The notes: generated by a model from the sequence alone, not told the origin. Positions 1-7,090 are shown, numbered from the stretch's first letter. The stretch is DNA of 38,413 nt from Cyanobacteriota bacterium (GCA_026389315.1 JAPLIC010000023.1:1-38413), one strand, 5' to 3'. Numbers and translations: made by a program.

Positions 1-168
1 CCTCAGGAAGCGACTGCAGAAAGCCGATCAGATCAGAAGGCGACGCGGGCTTGGACAAGAGAGAGGAGCAATCCAACCGAGGACAGCAGCCCCGACAAGG
101 CACCGCAATCGCCCTTGTGACTGACTTTCAGTCGGCCCTGGGGCTAATACCCTGGGCAGCTTCGATGC

Positions 169-260
169 ACCTAACGCTGCCCCTGAGTGGCAGGCAAGGA
201 GACTGCGGTGGCGCAGCAGAGAGCTGGTGGTGGCCTGTCCACTCGAGGGGCCTGTTAGGC
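169..260 (+). mobile_element. Integron attC recombination site
   Basis: An imperfect palindrome with the layout of an attC site. It opens with ACCTAAC (169-175, fits RYYYAAC) and closes with GTTAGGC (254-260, fits GTTRRRY). These boxes pair, with a short unpaired spacer inside them (GCTG against CCT). An inner arm CCCCTGAGTGGCAGGC then pairs with GCCTGTCCACTCGAGGGG, leaving one extra unpaired T and one extra unpaired G on the 3' side. The apical part holds a small hairpin CTGCG/CGCAG. Total 92 bp, inside the usual attC size range. Orientation implies a cassette ending here and another starting at about 255. A reading frame at 51-284 runs across it and is not believed. Confidence 0.72.
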
Positions 261-303
261 CCCAATCGAAACAGCTTGGAATAGAGTAGCTAATCCGAGA
301 ATT

Positions 304-831
304 ATGGCAGTGCGAGATCGAAGCGCATACGTATTGCTGAGCATATTTACTCTTGTTGCTGGGTCGATGATCTATGTCTGTTTTCGATCCGAGTCGCTAT
401 TGATGTTTCGCTGGGCCCAGTCCATCGGAATTACCAGTGAGATTCATATGCTTAGGGAAACAGGAAGATCGTTTGGCCATGTATTTCCAAAATGGGTGAC
501 CGATTCTGCGCCATACGCAATGTGGGTGTTTTCCTATATGCTTGCTCAGCACGCAATATGGTTTCAGTCTCGAACTCGGGGTAGTTATCTTTGGATATTA
601 GCGGCACCTGCCATAGCGATCTGTTCCGAGGCTGCTCAGGGGCTGGCTGTTATTCCTGGGACTTTTGATGTGATTGATCTCGCGGCCCTTGTCATAGCTG
701 CTATTATGGGTTGGATGGTTTGTTTCACTAAACCCAGCCAAGTCAATGACAGACGCCCAGCCAAGACACATCGCCTCAATCGCATTGCTATCGCTTTTCA
801 TCGGGTTAGCCGGAGGAAGCGTAGATTCTGA
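304..831 (+). CDS. VanZ-like small membrane protein
   Basis: 175 aa with four hydrophobic segments (about residues 9-27, 70-87, 94-115, 122-141). The stretch from E109 to D125 (EAAQ..., then PGTFDVIDL) resembles the VanZ-type pattern in which an acidic residue plus Gln precedes an Asp-Leu/Asn membrane helix. The VanZ family includes teicoplanin-resistance VanZ and many small proteins of unknown role; no substrate can be inferred here. It lies just after the attC site and may be a cassette gene. The last 30 or so residues are very basic and are encoded inside the overlap with the next gene, so they may be an extension caused by loss of an earlier stop. GC is clearly lower than in the core region. 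Confidence 0.55.
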   Translation: MAVRDRSAYVLLSIFTLVAGSMIYVCFRSESLLMFRWAQSIGITSEIHMLRETGRSFGHVFPKWVTDSAPYAMWVFSYMLAQHAIWFQSRTRGSYLWILAAPAIAICSEAAQGLAVIPGTFDVIDLAALVIAAIMGWMVCFTKPSQVNDRRPAKTHRLNRIAIAFHRVSRRKRRF

Positions 832-1171
832 TTCCGGCGCAAAAAAGATCGCAAACGAAGCGGCAGCATTTACTACTACTGCGGATCAGCTTTATTCAGA
901 ATATGATGCCAACCAAGTCTCGGCCGACACAAAATACAAGGGCAAGATTGTGGTCATCACAGGCCCAATTAGCGATATCGGCAAAGATGTAACAGACACC
1001 GCTTATGTTATTATTGGGGGAACAGGGCTTCTCAATGGAGCCCAGTGCATGTTCCCGAAAGGGCAAGAATCTTTACTCGGGAGCTTGTCTAAGGGACAGC
1101 AAGTATCTGCAAAGGGTGAGGTAAGCGGGAAGATAGGAAATGTACTTTTAAGAAACTGTACCGTCCAGTAA
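746..1171 (+). CDS. OB-fold tRNA_anti-like exported protein
   Basis: 141 aa. Residues about 48-140 match the tRNA_anti-like OB-fold pattern seen in small exported proteins: ANQVSADTKYKGK, then VVITGPISDIGKD, then a C-terminal GKIGNVLLRNC strand. The N-terminus has a hydrophobic segment (residues 9-24). Relatives are commonly lipoproteins, but here the expected lipobox Cys is missing: the sequence reads LAGGS rather than LAGCS. It may therefore be a cleaved or membrane-anchored protein. It overlaps the VanZ-like frame by 86 bp in another frame, which is long for a bacterial overlap. Molecular role unknown. Cys101 and Cys138 could pair outside the cytoplasm (inference). Confidence 0.6.
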   Translation: MTDAQPRHIASIALLSLFIGLAGGSVDSDSGAKKIANEAAAFTTTADQLYSEYDANQVSADTKYKGKIVVITGPISDIGKDVTDTAYVIIGGTGLLNGAQCMFPKGQESLLGSLSKGQQVSAKGEVSGKIGNVLLRNCTVQ

Positions 1172-1423
1172 ACATTTGCTATAACTGCTAAGCTTGCGCG
1201 ATCCCTGTCTCTTTGCATTCGGCGAATTCGATCTATCTGGGCATAGCTTGGTAATACTTTGAGGCGGGACAGTTTCCTGGCAATCTATGTATCTTTTTTA
1301 CTATGTTCGCAGCTCACCTTCCGCTGTATCTTGATGTCGGGCGCTCCAATGATTCCCACAACAAATTAAGTCAATAAGGACTTGCGACCGTCATTGCAAC
1401 AGCACCTCTGTGGGGCATTACCT

Positions 1424-1870
1424 TCAGACCCTGGTTGAAAGAGGCCCTGTTGGGCCAACCTCCTTGGCATCTTTCTTCAGCATTAATCCGAAAATAAGCG
1501 CCCCTCCTGAGACAAAGAGCCAAAGAAAAAAGATCATCCCAATACCCAGTGTTGCGCCAATCGCAGTACCTGCCTGAGACGCAGAATCAGTGGATGACGC
1601 CATTTGATTAGATACAGCTCCCATTCCGGCTATGCCAGCGAAGAAGAAAAAGATTGTTGCGCAAATCGCGAACCAACGGCACGAGTCCCATCCTCTTCCG
1701 CCTGAACGTGACTCTCCTTCCTTGAGCCAGCGATTACCATGCAACAATGCTATCGCAAACAGATTGCAAATCGCACCAAATACAGCCCATAGCCATGGAT
1801 TCTTCATCCTTCGGGAACTCGAATCCCAGAAACAGTAAATTGCTGCCGCAATAGCCAAAAGCCAACCCAT
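1424..1870 (-). CDS. Hypothetical membrane protein
   Basis: 148 aa, not assigned to a family. Hydrophobic stretches lie at about residues 1-14, 28-44, 66-88 and 104-132, with a polar, glycine- and arginine-rich linker at 45-64. The start MGWLLAIAAAIYCFWD places a membrane segment at the very N-terminus. It is convergent with the OB-fold gene; the 250 bp between them (1172-1423) show no further gene or clear attC site. Codon use and GC are lower than in the core genes, consistent with accessory DNA. A small Gly/Ala-rich inner-membrane protein is as far as the sequence allows. Confidence 0.5.
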   Translation of the reverse strand: MGWLLAIAAAIYCFWDSSSRRMKNPWLWAVFGAICNLFAIALLHGNRWLKEGESRSGGRGWDSCRWFAICATIFFFFAGIAGMGAVSNQMASSTDSASQAGTAIGATLGIGMIFFLWLFVSGGALIFGLMLKKDAKEVGPTGPLSTRV

Positions 1871-2046
1871 CAGAAATTACCGAATTCAAATACTTTCATA
1901 GCGCATGCAGAGCAACATGTCAACAAGCCTGCAAGCCAGTCGCAGGACTCGCGAAGAACTGACTACTCTCGGCTGCTTCAGGAATCCTCAATATTCTGAT
2001 AATGATGAAATGATGCAACCTTGGCAACTTCAGTACGCCTAACTAC

Positions 2047-2204
2047 TATTTCGGCGGACCCGCCTAAGTCGCAACGAACCCCCCAGCTGTCCTCTTAAGA
2101 CGCAGCACTCGCCCGGCTGCCAGGCGACAGAAGCACTGCGCCACAAAGGATCCCACGGCTCAAGGGCCAACCCTCGTGCACTTTAGGCGGATCCGCATAA
2201 GATG
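2047..2204. repeat. Short element with inverted-repeat ends (MITE-like)
   Basis: Two similar sequences face each other. GGCGGACCCGCCTAAG at about 2052-2068 matches the reverse complement of CTTTAGGCGGATCCGCATAAG at about 2181-2201 over GCGGAyCCGCCTAA. Each end is itself palindromic. The interior (2100-2145) can form another stem, TCGCC/GGCGA. No transposase is present. A related end, TTATGCGGATCCG, occurs at about 33889. The remainder of 1871-2444 holds no supportable gene. Confidence 0.4.
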
Positions 2205-2444
2205 TGTTCACATTGTTACAAAGGAGTGCAGGGGGCAGCTAGAGACGCAATAACAAAGACTCGCATGATTAATCCACCTTGGAATGAGAAGTGTGCAGAT
2301 AGTGCCGAAGCCGCTACAGAAATGAGCTAAAGATGGAACGTTTATATAAATGTATGTGTCCTGACTAAGGAGCATCCAGCGACTGTCGCTCACCCGTGCC
2401 ATTCGAAGGATCGAAAAGGGCCCAACAGGACCCATCCAGTCGCC

Positions 2445-2870
2445 ATGGCCGAGCTGAGCGAACAAATCCTTGCAGCGGCGGCCCTGCGTCCGGAGGGATC
2501 CCTGCTGGCGGCCAAGCAGTTCCTGGCACTGGGTCAACGGGATGCGGTGGACCAGGCCCTGCGGCGCCTAGCGGCGCGCGGCAAGCTCGTGATAATCACC
2601 CGCGTTCGTTACGCCTTGCCCGTATGCAGTCGCTTCGGCACCAGGCCACCGGCGCCGGATCTGGTGATCTCCCAGCTGATGGCGTGCCCTGGTTTCTGTC
2701 TGTGCGGAGCTGCCGCTCTGGCTTGGTGCCACGTCAAGAACGCACTTCCCATGGACGAACGGGGCCTTTGCTTCGAGGCCGTGGTTGCCGTAGTCGCAGC
2801 GGACGGCTTGCTCGTTGTACTCGTGCCGCCAGCGGTCGGCGCGCGCTTCTCCTGCGCCTTAGGCTGCTAG
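2445..2870 (+). CDS. AbiEi/DUF6088-like antitoxin, C-terminus doubtful
   Basis: 141 aa. The first 80 residues follow the pattern of DUF6088 / AbiEi-type transcriptional antitoxins: an N-terminal winged-helix region in which ALRRLAARGKLVIITRVRYA resembles the usual 'L.RL...G.L.R..RG.Y' signature, followed by PVCSRFGTRPPAPD. Downstream, GAAALAW recalls the 'GAAAANALGLT' motif, but the rest (V/A/L-rich) does not resemble the family, and the protein is shorter than usual. A frameshift or 3' truncation is likely. No AbiEii-like nucleotidyltransferase toxin follows; the next genes are a FitAB-type pair 22 bp downstream. Probably an orphan or decayed antitoxin. Confidence 0.45.
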   Translation: MAELSEQILAAAALRPEGSLLAAKQFLALGQRDAVDQALRRLAARGKLVIITRVRYALPVCSRFGTRPPAPDLVISQLMACPGFCLCGAAALAWCHVKNALPMDERGLCFEAVVAVVAADGLLVVLVPPAVGARFSCALGC

Positions 2871-2892
2871 CAGCTAGCAAGCACCCTCCGCG

Positions 2893-3114
2893 ATGCGCAC
2901 CCTCTACATCCGCCATGTACCCGACGAGGTGGCCGCAGGCCTGGAAAAGCTCGCCGCCCAGGCGGGTCTGCCGTTGAGCACCTTCGCCCTGCAGGAGCTC
3001 ACCGAATCCGCCCGGCGTGCCGACAATGCCGAGCTGCTGAACGCCCTGCCTTCGCTGTCTATCGACCACGCCACCATCCTGGAAGCCCTGGCCGAAAGCC
3101 GCGCCGAGCGCTGA
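2893..3114 (+). CDS. FitA/VapB-type RHH antitoxin
   Basis: 73 aa. The N-terminus MRTLYIRHVPDEVAAGLEKL followed by AAQAGLPLSTFALQELTE is the ribbon-helix-helix pattern of FitA-like antitoxins: a short DNA-binding strand, then helices with the 'G.S...F...EL' spacing. The C-terminal tail (about 45-73) would wrap the partner toxin. The stop codon TGA is followed immediately by the ATG of the PIN-domain gene with no spacer, which is typical of a co-translated pair. Expected role: it neutralises the downstream RNase and represses the shared promoter as a complex (family knowledge). Both partners look intact, unlike most toxin-antitoxin modules in this window. Confidence 0.82.
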   Translation: MRTLYIRHVPDEVAAGLEKLAAQAGLPLSTFALQELTESARRADNAELLNALPSLSIDHATILEALAESRAER

Positions 3115-3498
3115 ATGGTGGTGATTGATGCCTCGGTGCTGGTCGATGCCCTGCTGGTGGCTGGCCCTGCCCGGGTACGGCTGGCGAGCAACAATCTGCA
3201 GGCTCCGGAGCTGATCGATGCCGAGCTGCTCTCGGTGCTGCGCCGGCTCGTTCTGGCCGACAAGCTGCCGGAAGGTCATGCCCTGCAGGCGCTGGCCACC
3301 GCCGAGCGGTTGGGCCTGCGCCGCCACCCCAGCCGCTGCCTCTGGCCCCGGGCCTGGGAGCTGCGCACCAACCTCTCCGCCTACGACGCCCTGTACGTAG
3401 CCCTGGCCGAGCAGCTCGATGCCACCCTGCTCACCGGCGATGCCCGCCTCGCCAGGGCACCGGGCCTACGTTGCCATGTGGAGGTGCTGGTGCCGTGA
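3115..3498 (+). CDS. PIN-domain ribonuclease toxin (FitB/VapC)
   Basis: 127 aa, the normal size for VapC toxins. The acidic metal-binding residues of the PIN fold are all in place: D5 (VVIDASVLVD), E37 (IDAELLSVLRR), D91 (LSAYDALYVALAE) and D109 (LLTGDARLARA). VapC-family toxins are Mg2+-dependent endoribonucleases, often cutting tRNA; the target of this one is unknown. It starts directly at the stop of the antitoxin gene (0 bp spacing), so translation is probably coupled. Downstream lies about 100 bp of spacer and then a tRNA-Met gene on the other strand. Confidence 0.85.
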   Translation: MVVIDASVLVDALLVAGPARVRLASNNLQAPELIDAELLSVLRRLVLADKLPEGHALQALATAERLGLRRHPSRCLWPRAWELRTNLSAYDALYVALAEQLDATLLTGDARLARAPGLRCHVEVLVP

Positions 3499-3604
3499 CC
3501 ACCACTGACGATCGGCTGATCTATGCCTGAACGGTGACTAACTGGACTTTCAGCCGTTGTCCTGCCCTGCCTGTAAACATTATTTGTAACTGCGTTTTTG
3601 GCAA

Positions 3605-3677
3605 TGGGGGTCCCGAGGATCGAACTCGGCTAAGGCGAATTATGAGTTCGCTGCATTCACCAGATTGCTAGACCCCC
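3605..3677 (-). tRNA. tRNA-Met (CAT), left copy
   Basis: Minus-strand 73-nt cloverleaf without encoded CCA. The 7-bp acceptor stem GGGGGTC/GACCCCC is perfect. The anticodon arm is GCGAA-CTCATAA-TTCGC (anticodon CAT) and the T arm CCGAG-TTCGATC-CTCGG. The sequence is identical to the copy at 5588-5660. Elongator Met is the likeliest identity; a lysidine-modified Ile2 tRNA shares this anticodon and cannot be fully excluded. This copy sits at the outer edge of the duplicated segment and could mark an integration or recombination event. Confidence 0.9.
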
Positions 3678-4052
3678 GTGGGGCGCCGCAGCGCCGTGAA
3701 CTTATTACCAGAGACCGCGCACGTTGCTGGTGAAGCCCGGCAGGGCCGATCGGGGGGCGCCATCGGTGGCCCCGCCCCCAACCGCGCCGCCGACCACACT
3801 GGTGGCGAAGGGGGTGGATTGGTCGGCGGTGCGTATGGGGGTGGGATCGTGCTGGGTTTGGATCAGATAGCGATAGGTGGTCTCAACGGCACTGCCATCC
3901 CAGACGATTGCCTGATCGGGGAAGCCAAAACCCATGAACCGGTTGCCTTCGATGCCGCCCATGGCAATCCCCAGGGCATCGGTGATCTGGTGGGTGATAT
4001 CAACGCCGCGGGCGAAGGGGGCGCGATAGCTGTAATAACTGGCCCGCATCAC
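3605..4052 (-). repeat. Direct repeat, left copy (tRNA-Met + 3' gene part)
   Basis: About 448 bp align with 5588-6037 in the same orientation. The tRNA part is identical; the protein-coding part has scattered substitutions and small length differences, including codon-level changes near the gene's 3' end. Homology stops at CGCATCAC (4052 / 6037), inside the secreted-protein gene. The segment between the copies carries MntA-HepT and HicAB. Confidence 0.85.
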
Positions 4053-4064
4053 GCTTGCCATCAC
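3705..4064 (-). pseudogene. 5'-truncated copy of secreted-protein gene
   Basis: The frame encodes the C-terminal two thirds of the protein at 5690-6289: shared blocks include [40 protein letters not shown] and the final NVRGLW. Missing are the signal peptide and the first 75 or so residues; the frame instead opens with an unrelated MMASV. A few C-terminal residues differ (GGGATDG against GGPAADG), so the copy has diverged or came from a related strain. Without a signal peptide it is unlikely to be functional. It lies directly downstream of the MntA-HepT operon on the same strand and next to the left tRNA-Met copy. Confidence 0.75.
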
Positions 4065-4128
4065 CTAGCCGCAGAGTGTGAAGTGCTAAAAATATAATCA
4101 ATGGTGGCGGTACAAGTGCATGGCAATG

Positions 4129-4488
4129 TTAGTTTGCATCAAACAGGTCACTCAGAAGCTCAGCAACCTCCGCTTTCAAAACAATCAAATCAGAGTAGAT
4201 AAGGCCATAGACAGCGTTATCATTAATTGCGCCATAGTTATGGGTAAGCAAATTCCGAAAATCAACGACCGACCGAGAATTAGAAATGGACATAAATAGC
4301 CTATTATCAAGAGCGCTGATCTTTCGTAGCGCTTCGCCGATGATGATGAACTCGCGTTCAACAGATGACCTTATCGCACGCTTTTTCCGGTAATCTTCCA
4401 GAGTGACTCCCTTCATTACATCTTCAATCGCATTGCATGCTTCAACGACATCGCACAAGTAAGCAGATAAATCACGAGCCATATACAA
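4129..4488 (-). CDS. hepT: HepT-type HEPN ribonuclease toxin
   Basis: 119 aa, a typical length for DUF86/HepT. The catalytic motif RX4HXY is intact as RNLLTHNY in the C-terminal half (about residues 78-85), preceded by the usual 'EFIIIGEALRKIS' helix. HepT acts as an RNase toxin that its partner MntA neutralises by AMPylating the tyrosine of this motif (established for the Shewanella and Aphanizomenon systems). The start at 4488 overlaps the 3' end of mntA by 17 bp, so the two are co-translated. A start at MARDLS, two codons later, is also possible. Low-GC DNA compared with the core suggests horizontal acquisition. Confidence 0.88.
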   Translation of the reverse strand: MYMARDLSAYLCDVVEACNAIEDVMKGVTLEDYRKKRAIRSSVEREFIIIGEALRKISALDNRLFMSISNSRSVVDFRNLLTHNYGAINDNAVYGLIYSDLIVLKAEVAELLSDLFDAN

Positions 4489-4780
4489 GCCGCTTTGTTC
4501 GGTCTATTTCTCTTGAAATAATCTTATTCTTTACTGCATCTTGCATTACCAAATCAACATCAGCTTGAAAGATCTTCCGAAATGCCTCGCGTGCATCTAG
4601 GTAGGCGTGGAATAAATTCGTAACTTCAACTGGGCCAAACTCAACAAGAAGATCAATATCGCTCTCTCCAGGCCTAAAGTCATCTCGAAGAGCTGAGCCG
4701 AAAACAAACAACTTTTTGATGCCATGTTGAAGACATGCTGCCGCGATTTCTTCATTCTTTGCCTCAATGAAATCAGCCAT
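4472..4780 (-). CDS. mntA: MntA-type nucleotidyltransferase antitoxin
   Basis: 102 aa minimal nucleotidyltransferase. The signature is present as FVFGSALRDDFRPGESDIDL (GS followed by DID; the spacing is 11 residues rather than the common 10), and the third acidic strand is ADVDLV. The family transfers AMP to the HepT tyrosine and so acts as an enzymatic antitoxin. A strong Shine-Dalgarno sequence (GAGGAGGTG) lies just before the ATG at 4780. The gene precedes hepT in the usual order. The 168 bp upstream (4781-4948) show no further gene. Confidence 0.87.
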   Translation of the reverse strand: MADFIEAKNEEIAAACLQHGIKKLFVFGSALRDDFRPGESDIDLLVEFGPVEVTNLFHAYLDAREAFRKIFQADVDLVMQDAVKNKIISREIDRTKRLVYGS

Positions 4781-4948
4781 GAAACACCTCCTCAGACCAC
4801 TCTACCAGTTCTGCTCGAATCCGCATCCATTTACCTGGTCACTGCTTTCGCCTCGTCAACGCTTGCCTTCACCAGCCCGCAAAGCGGTGAAGGTGCGACC
4901 AGGTCATCATGGTGGCGGGTCTGGTGAATGACATTGTTCTGCGGACTG

Positions 4949-5098
4949 TCAGTTATTCCCGCTGGGCGATTCGGTCGAGCTATCTAGCAGAAGTCGGATA
5001 AAGCGGCGAGCAAGCGGCTCTTCGATCTTTCTATGCCTGGGAACTGGCTGCGAGACACCTGTGGCAGGATTTCGATACCAATCGTGTTTGCCTTCATG
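4949..5098 (-). pseudogene. hicA: HicA toxin remnant, N-terminus deleted
   Basis: An open frame without a start codon reads HEGKHDWYRNPATGVSQPVP, then RHRKIEEPLARRFIRLLLDS and a short tail to TGA. This matches the C-terminal half of HicA toxins (G-x-H catalytic His strand, then NP..G....VPRH.EI...LAR.I...L). The usual first 20 or so residues (MKRxxLxxxLxxxGC...) are absent, and the frame emerges directly from the last codons of hicB. The catalytic His region is kept (K-H-D-W) but no initiation codon serves it; the only nearby ATG leads into a different frame. A deletion spanning the hicB end and the hicA start is the simplest explanation. Confidence 0.68.
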
Positions 5099-5285
5099 GC
5101 ATGACTAATTCACCAACCTTGCGAGCACCCGGAATACGTCCGTCTGAGAGGTCAAGGTAAAGATCTTTGAGATGTTCTACTATATCAGCCAGGGTGTCGC
5201 CTTGCGTCCAATAATCAGGATATTCTTCAAGGTAACCAAGCCAGGAATCATCCTCCTGCCAGTGAACGTACTTGATCGCTTGCAT
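5094..5285 (-). CDS. hicB: HicB-family antitoxin
   Basis: 63 aa, beginning MQAIKYVHWQEDDSWLGYLE. It has the partial RNase-H-like HicB fold (strand, W..GYLEE.P.YWTQG.T, then helix DIVEHLKDLYLDL) but no added C-terminal DNA-binding domain. The start at 5285 is chosen because GGAGG lies 7 nt upstream; earlier in-frame ATGs at 5306 and 5327 lack this. Its HicA partner follows at once but is broken, so the antitoxin is kept without a working toxin. The 300 bp upstream (5286-5587) contain no gene I can recognise and presumably carry its promoter. Confidence 0.78.
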   Translation of the reverse strand: MQAIKYVHWQEDDSWLGYLEEYPDYWTQGDTLADIVEHLKDLYLDLSDGRIPGARKVGELVMP

Positions 5286-5587
5286 TGAATATTCCTCCAA
5301 GATCATTGGATGGTTTCTGAGAACCACGGCGAAACACCTGCTTTTGTCTGATAACCAAGGCAGGCACGACAGGATCTATAGGTATACCTATCATCACAAG
5401 AACGAGTTTCTGGCGAACCTTCTCATGGCCTTGGCTTGGTTTTTGAGCCTCACCGCCATCGGGCGTGACGCCGACATCTCCCTCCATTAGGTGGACTGAC
5501 GGTGTGGGGATCGGCGTCAGGCAGGGGTACCGGCCGGCCATGGCGCATGACCGAGGGCGTGCCTGGCCAGAACGTCTTTTGGGGGAA

Positions 5588-5660
5588 TGGGGGTCCCGAG
5601 GATCGAACTCGGCTAAGGCGAATTATGAGTTCGCTGCATTCACCAGATTGCTAGACCCCC
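5588..5660 (-). tRNA. tRNA-Met (CAT), right copy
   Basis: Identical in sequence to the left copy at 3605-3677: perfect 7-bp acceptor stem GGGGGTC/GACCCCC, anticodon loop CTCATAA, T arm CCGAG/CTCGG. It lies 29 bp downstream of the complete secreted-protein gene on the same strand, so this copy is probably in the ancestral position. Confidence 0.92.
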
Positions 5661-6037
5661 CTTTGGGGCGCCGCAGCGCCATGAACTTCTTACCAGAGAC
5701 CGCGCACGTTGCTGGGATAACCCGGCAGGGGGTATCGGGGGGCGCCATCGGCGGCCGGGCCGCCAACCGCGCCGCCGACCACACTGGTGGCGAAGGGGGT
5801 GGATTGGTCGGCGGTGCGTACGGGGGTGGGATCGTGCTGGGTTTGGATCAGATAGCGATAGGTGGTCTCCACCGCACTGCCATCCCAGACGATCGCCTGA
5901 TCGGGGAAGCCAAAACCCATGAACCGGTTGCCTTCGATGCCGCCCATGGCGATCCCCAGGGCATCGGTGATCTGGTGGGTGATATCAACGCCGCGGGCGA
6001 AGGGGGCGCGATAGCTGTAATAGCTGGACCGCATCAC
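5588..6037 (-). repeat. Direct repeat, right copy (tRNA-Met + gene part)
   Basis: Partner of 3605-4052. It covers the tRNA-Met gene and the 3' part of the intact secreted-protein gene; homology ends inside that gene at about 6037. Confidence 0.85.
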
Positions 6038-6289
6038 CTCAGGAACAGTCACCACCGGACCGCAGCGGGTCACCTCCACCGGACCGGCGCCGTAGGGGCG
6101 CAGGGGGCCCATCTCTGGGGCCTCGATGCTGGTGGTGCAAACCACCGGGCCCGCCTGGGCCGCAGCCGCCCCGAGCAGCGAACCGCTGGCCGCAACGCTG
6201 GCCGCCAGCAGCCAGGGGCTAAGAGCCCGCCGGGAGTTGGTTGGCCGGACATCGGTACGACCGGACTGATAGCCCAAGAAGAGGGTCAT
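5690..6289 (-). CDS. Conserved secreted protein of unknown function
   Basis: 199 aa from the ATG at 6289. Residues about 20-46 form a signal peptide: basic SRR, hydrophobic [20 protein letters not shown], then cleavage near AQAG. The mature part contains two cysteines (VVCTTS and TRCGP), then a conserved-looking core [30 protein letters not shown] and [16 protein letters not shown], and ends NVRGLW. I do not recognise a named family; it reads as a periplasmic protein of cyanobacteria. Longer starts exist upstream (to 6577) but would run over the pyrE start. It is divergent from pyrE with a 156-bp shared upstream region. Its 3' two thirds are duplicated at 3705-4052. Confidence 0.75.
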   Translation of the reverse strand: MTLFLGYQSGRTDVRPTNSRRALSPWLLAASVAASGSLLGAAAAQAGPVVCTTSIEAPEMGPLRPYGAGPVEVTRCGPVVTVPEVMRSSYYSYRAPFARGVDITHQITDALGIAMGGIEGNRFMGFGFPDQAIVWDGSAVETTYRYLIQTQHDPTPVRTADQSTPFATSVVGGAVGGPAADGAPRYPLPGYPSNVRGLW

Positions 6290-6445
6290 GGCGGCGTTAC
6301 CCCGTGCGATCACACTTATGTGTCCATTCTGGGCCCCCATGGCCGGATTGGCGAATGGCGCCCTTGCGGCAGCAGCCAAAAGCCCCGATCCAGGCCGGCC
6401 CTGCAGCAGGATTGGGGCCAGATCCCCTTCCAGATCACCCAACCG

Positions 6446-7063
6446 ATGGCCCCTGACGCCGCCAGCTCCGCCAGCGCCAGACTCGCCGCCGCCCGCGAGC
6501 GCCTGCTGAATCTGTTGGCTGAACGGGCCTACCGCCAGGGTCAGTTCACCTTGGCCTCCGGCCGCACCAGCCCCCACTACATCAATTGCAAGCCCGTCAG
6601 CCTCAGCGGTGAGGGCCTCATGCTGCTAGGCGCCCTGCTGCTGGAGCAGGTCGAAGCGGAGGCCGTTGCGGTGGCGGGCCTCACCCTGGGCGCCGATCCC
6701 CTGGTGTGTGCCGTGGCCATGCGCGCAGCCCTGGATGGCCGGCGCCTCGATGCCCTGATCGTGCGCAAGGAGGCCAAGGGCCATGGCACCGGCGCCTGGC
6801 TGGAAGGGCCCCTGCCCGCAGCCGGGGCCAGCATCTGTGTGCTGGAAGATGTGGTCACCAGCGGCGGCTCGGCCCTTAAGGCGGTGCAGCAGCTGCGCCA
6901 GGCGGGCTATCGCGTCGACCGGGTGGTGGCGATCGTGGACCGGCAAGAGGGGGGCCTGGAAACCCTCACCGCCTCCGGCCTGGAACTCTCCAGCTTGTTC
7001 CGCCTCAGTGAGGTGGCCGCCCGCGCCAGCAGCGCTGCCGCCGCTTCCATCCCAACCGTCTGA
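6446..7063 (+). CDS. pyrE: Orotate phosphoribosyltransferase
   Basis: 205 aa. Converts orotate and PRPP to OMP in pyrimidine synthesis. The motifs are clear: [16 protein letters not shown] at 34-49, catalytic-loop residues RKEAKGHG at 107-114, and the PRPP-binding loop [12 protein letters not shown] at 132-143. The frame is open far upstream (to 5465) but that part reads antisense through the secreted-protein gene and tRNA; the ATG at 6446 gives the normal family length. The gene is followed by a short spacer containing a long C run and then the ygfZ-like gene in the same direction, so the two are probably co-transcribed. Confidence 0.95.
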   Translation: MAPDAASSASARLAAARERLLNLLAERAYRQGQFTLASGRTSPHYINCKPVSLSGEGLMLLGALLLEQVEAEAVAVAGLTLGADPLVCAVAMRAALDGRRLDALIVRKEAKGHGTGAWLEGPLPAAGASICVLEDVVTSGGSALKAVQQLRQAGYRVDRVVAIVDRQEGGLETLTASGLELSSLFRLSEVAARASSAAAASIPTV

Positions 7064-7070
7064 CCCCCTT

Positions 7071-7084
7071 CCCCCCCCCCCCCC
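7071..7084 (+). repeat. Poly-C tract of 14 in the pyrE-ygfZ spacer
   Basis: A run of 14 C bases ends 6 bp before the ygfZ ATG at 7091, where a ribosome-binding site would normally lie. Long homopolymers slip easily and can vary between cells or be misread in assembly. Confidence 0.8.
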
Positions 7085-7090
7085 AACCCC

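Noticed and set aside
51..284. 77-aa frame at the left end
   Set aside because: It runs through the attC palindrome and has no family pattern; judged a chance frame.
2036..2180. GCCTAAC at about 2038 as the start of another attC site
   Set aside because: No GTTRRRY box and no pairing arm within 150 bp.
5286..5587. Possible transposase fragment upstream of hicB
   Set aside because: Frames on both strands were read, but no transposase motif could be recognised.
5465..6445. Long N-terminal extension of the pyrE frame
   Set aside because: It reads antisense through tRNA-Met and the secreted-protein gene; the ATG at 6446 gives the standard PyrE length.
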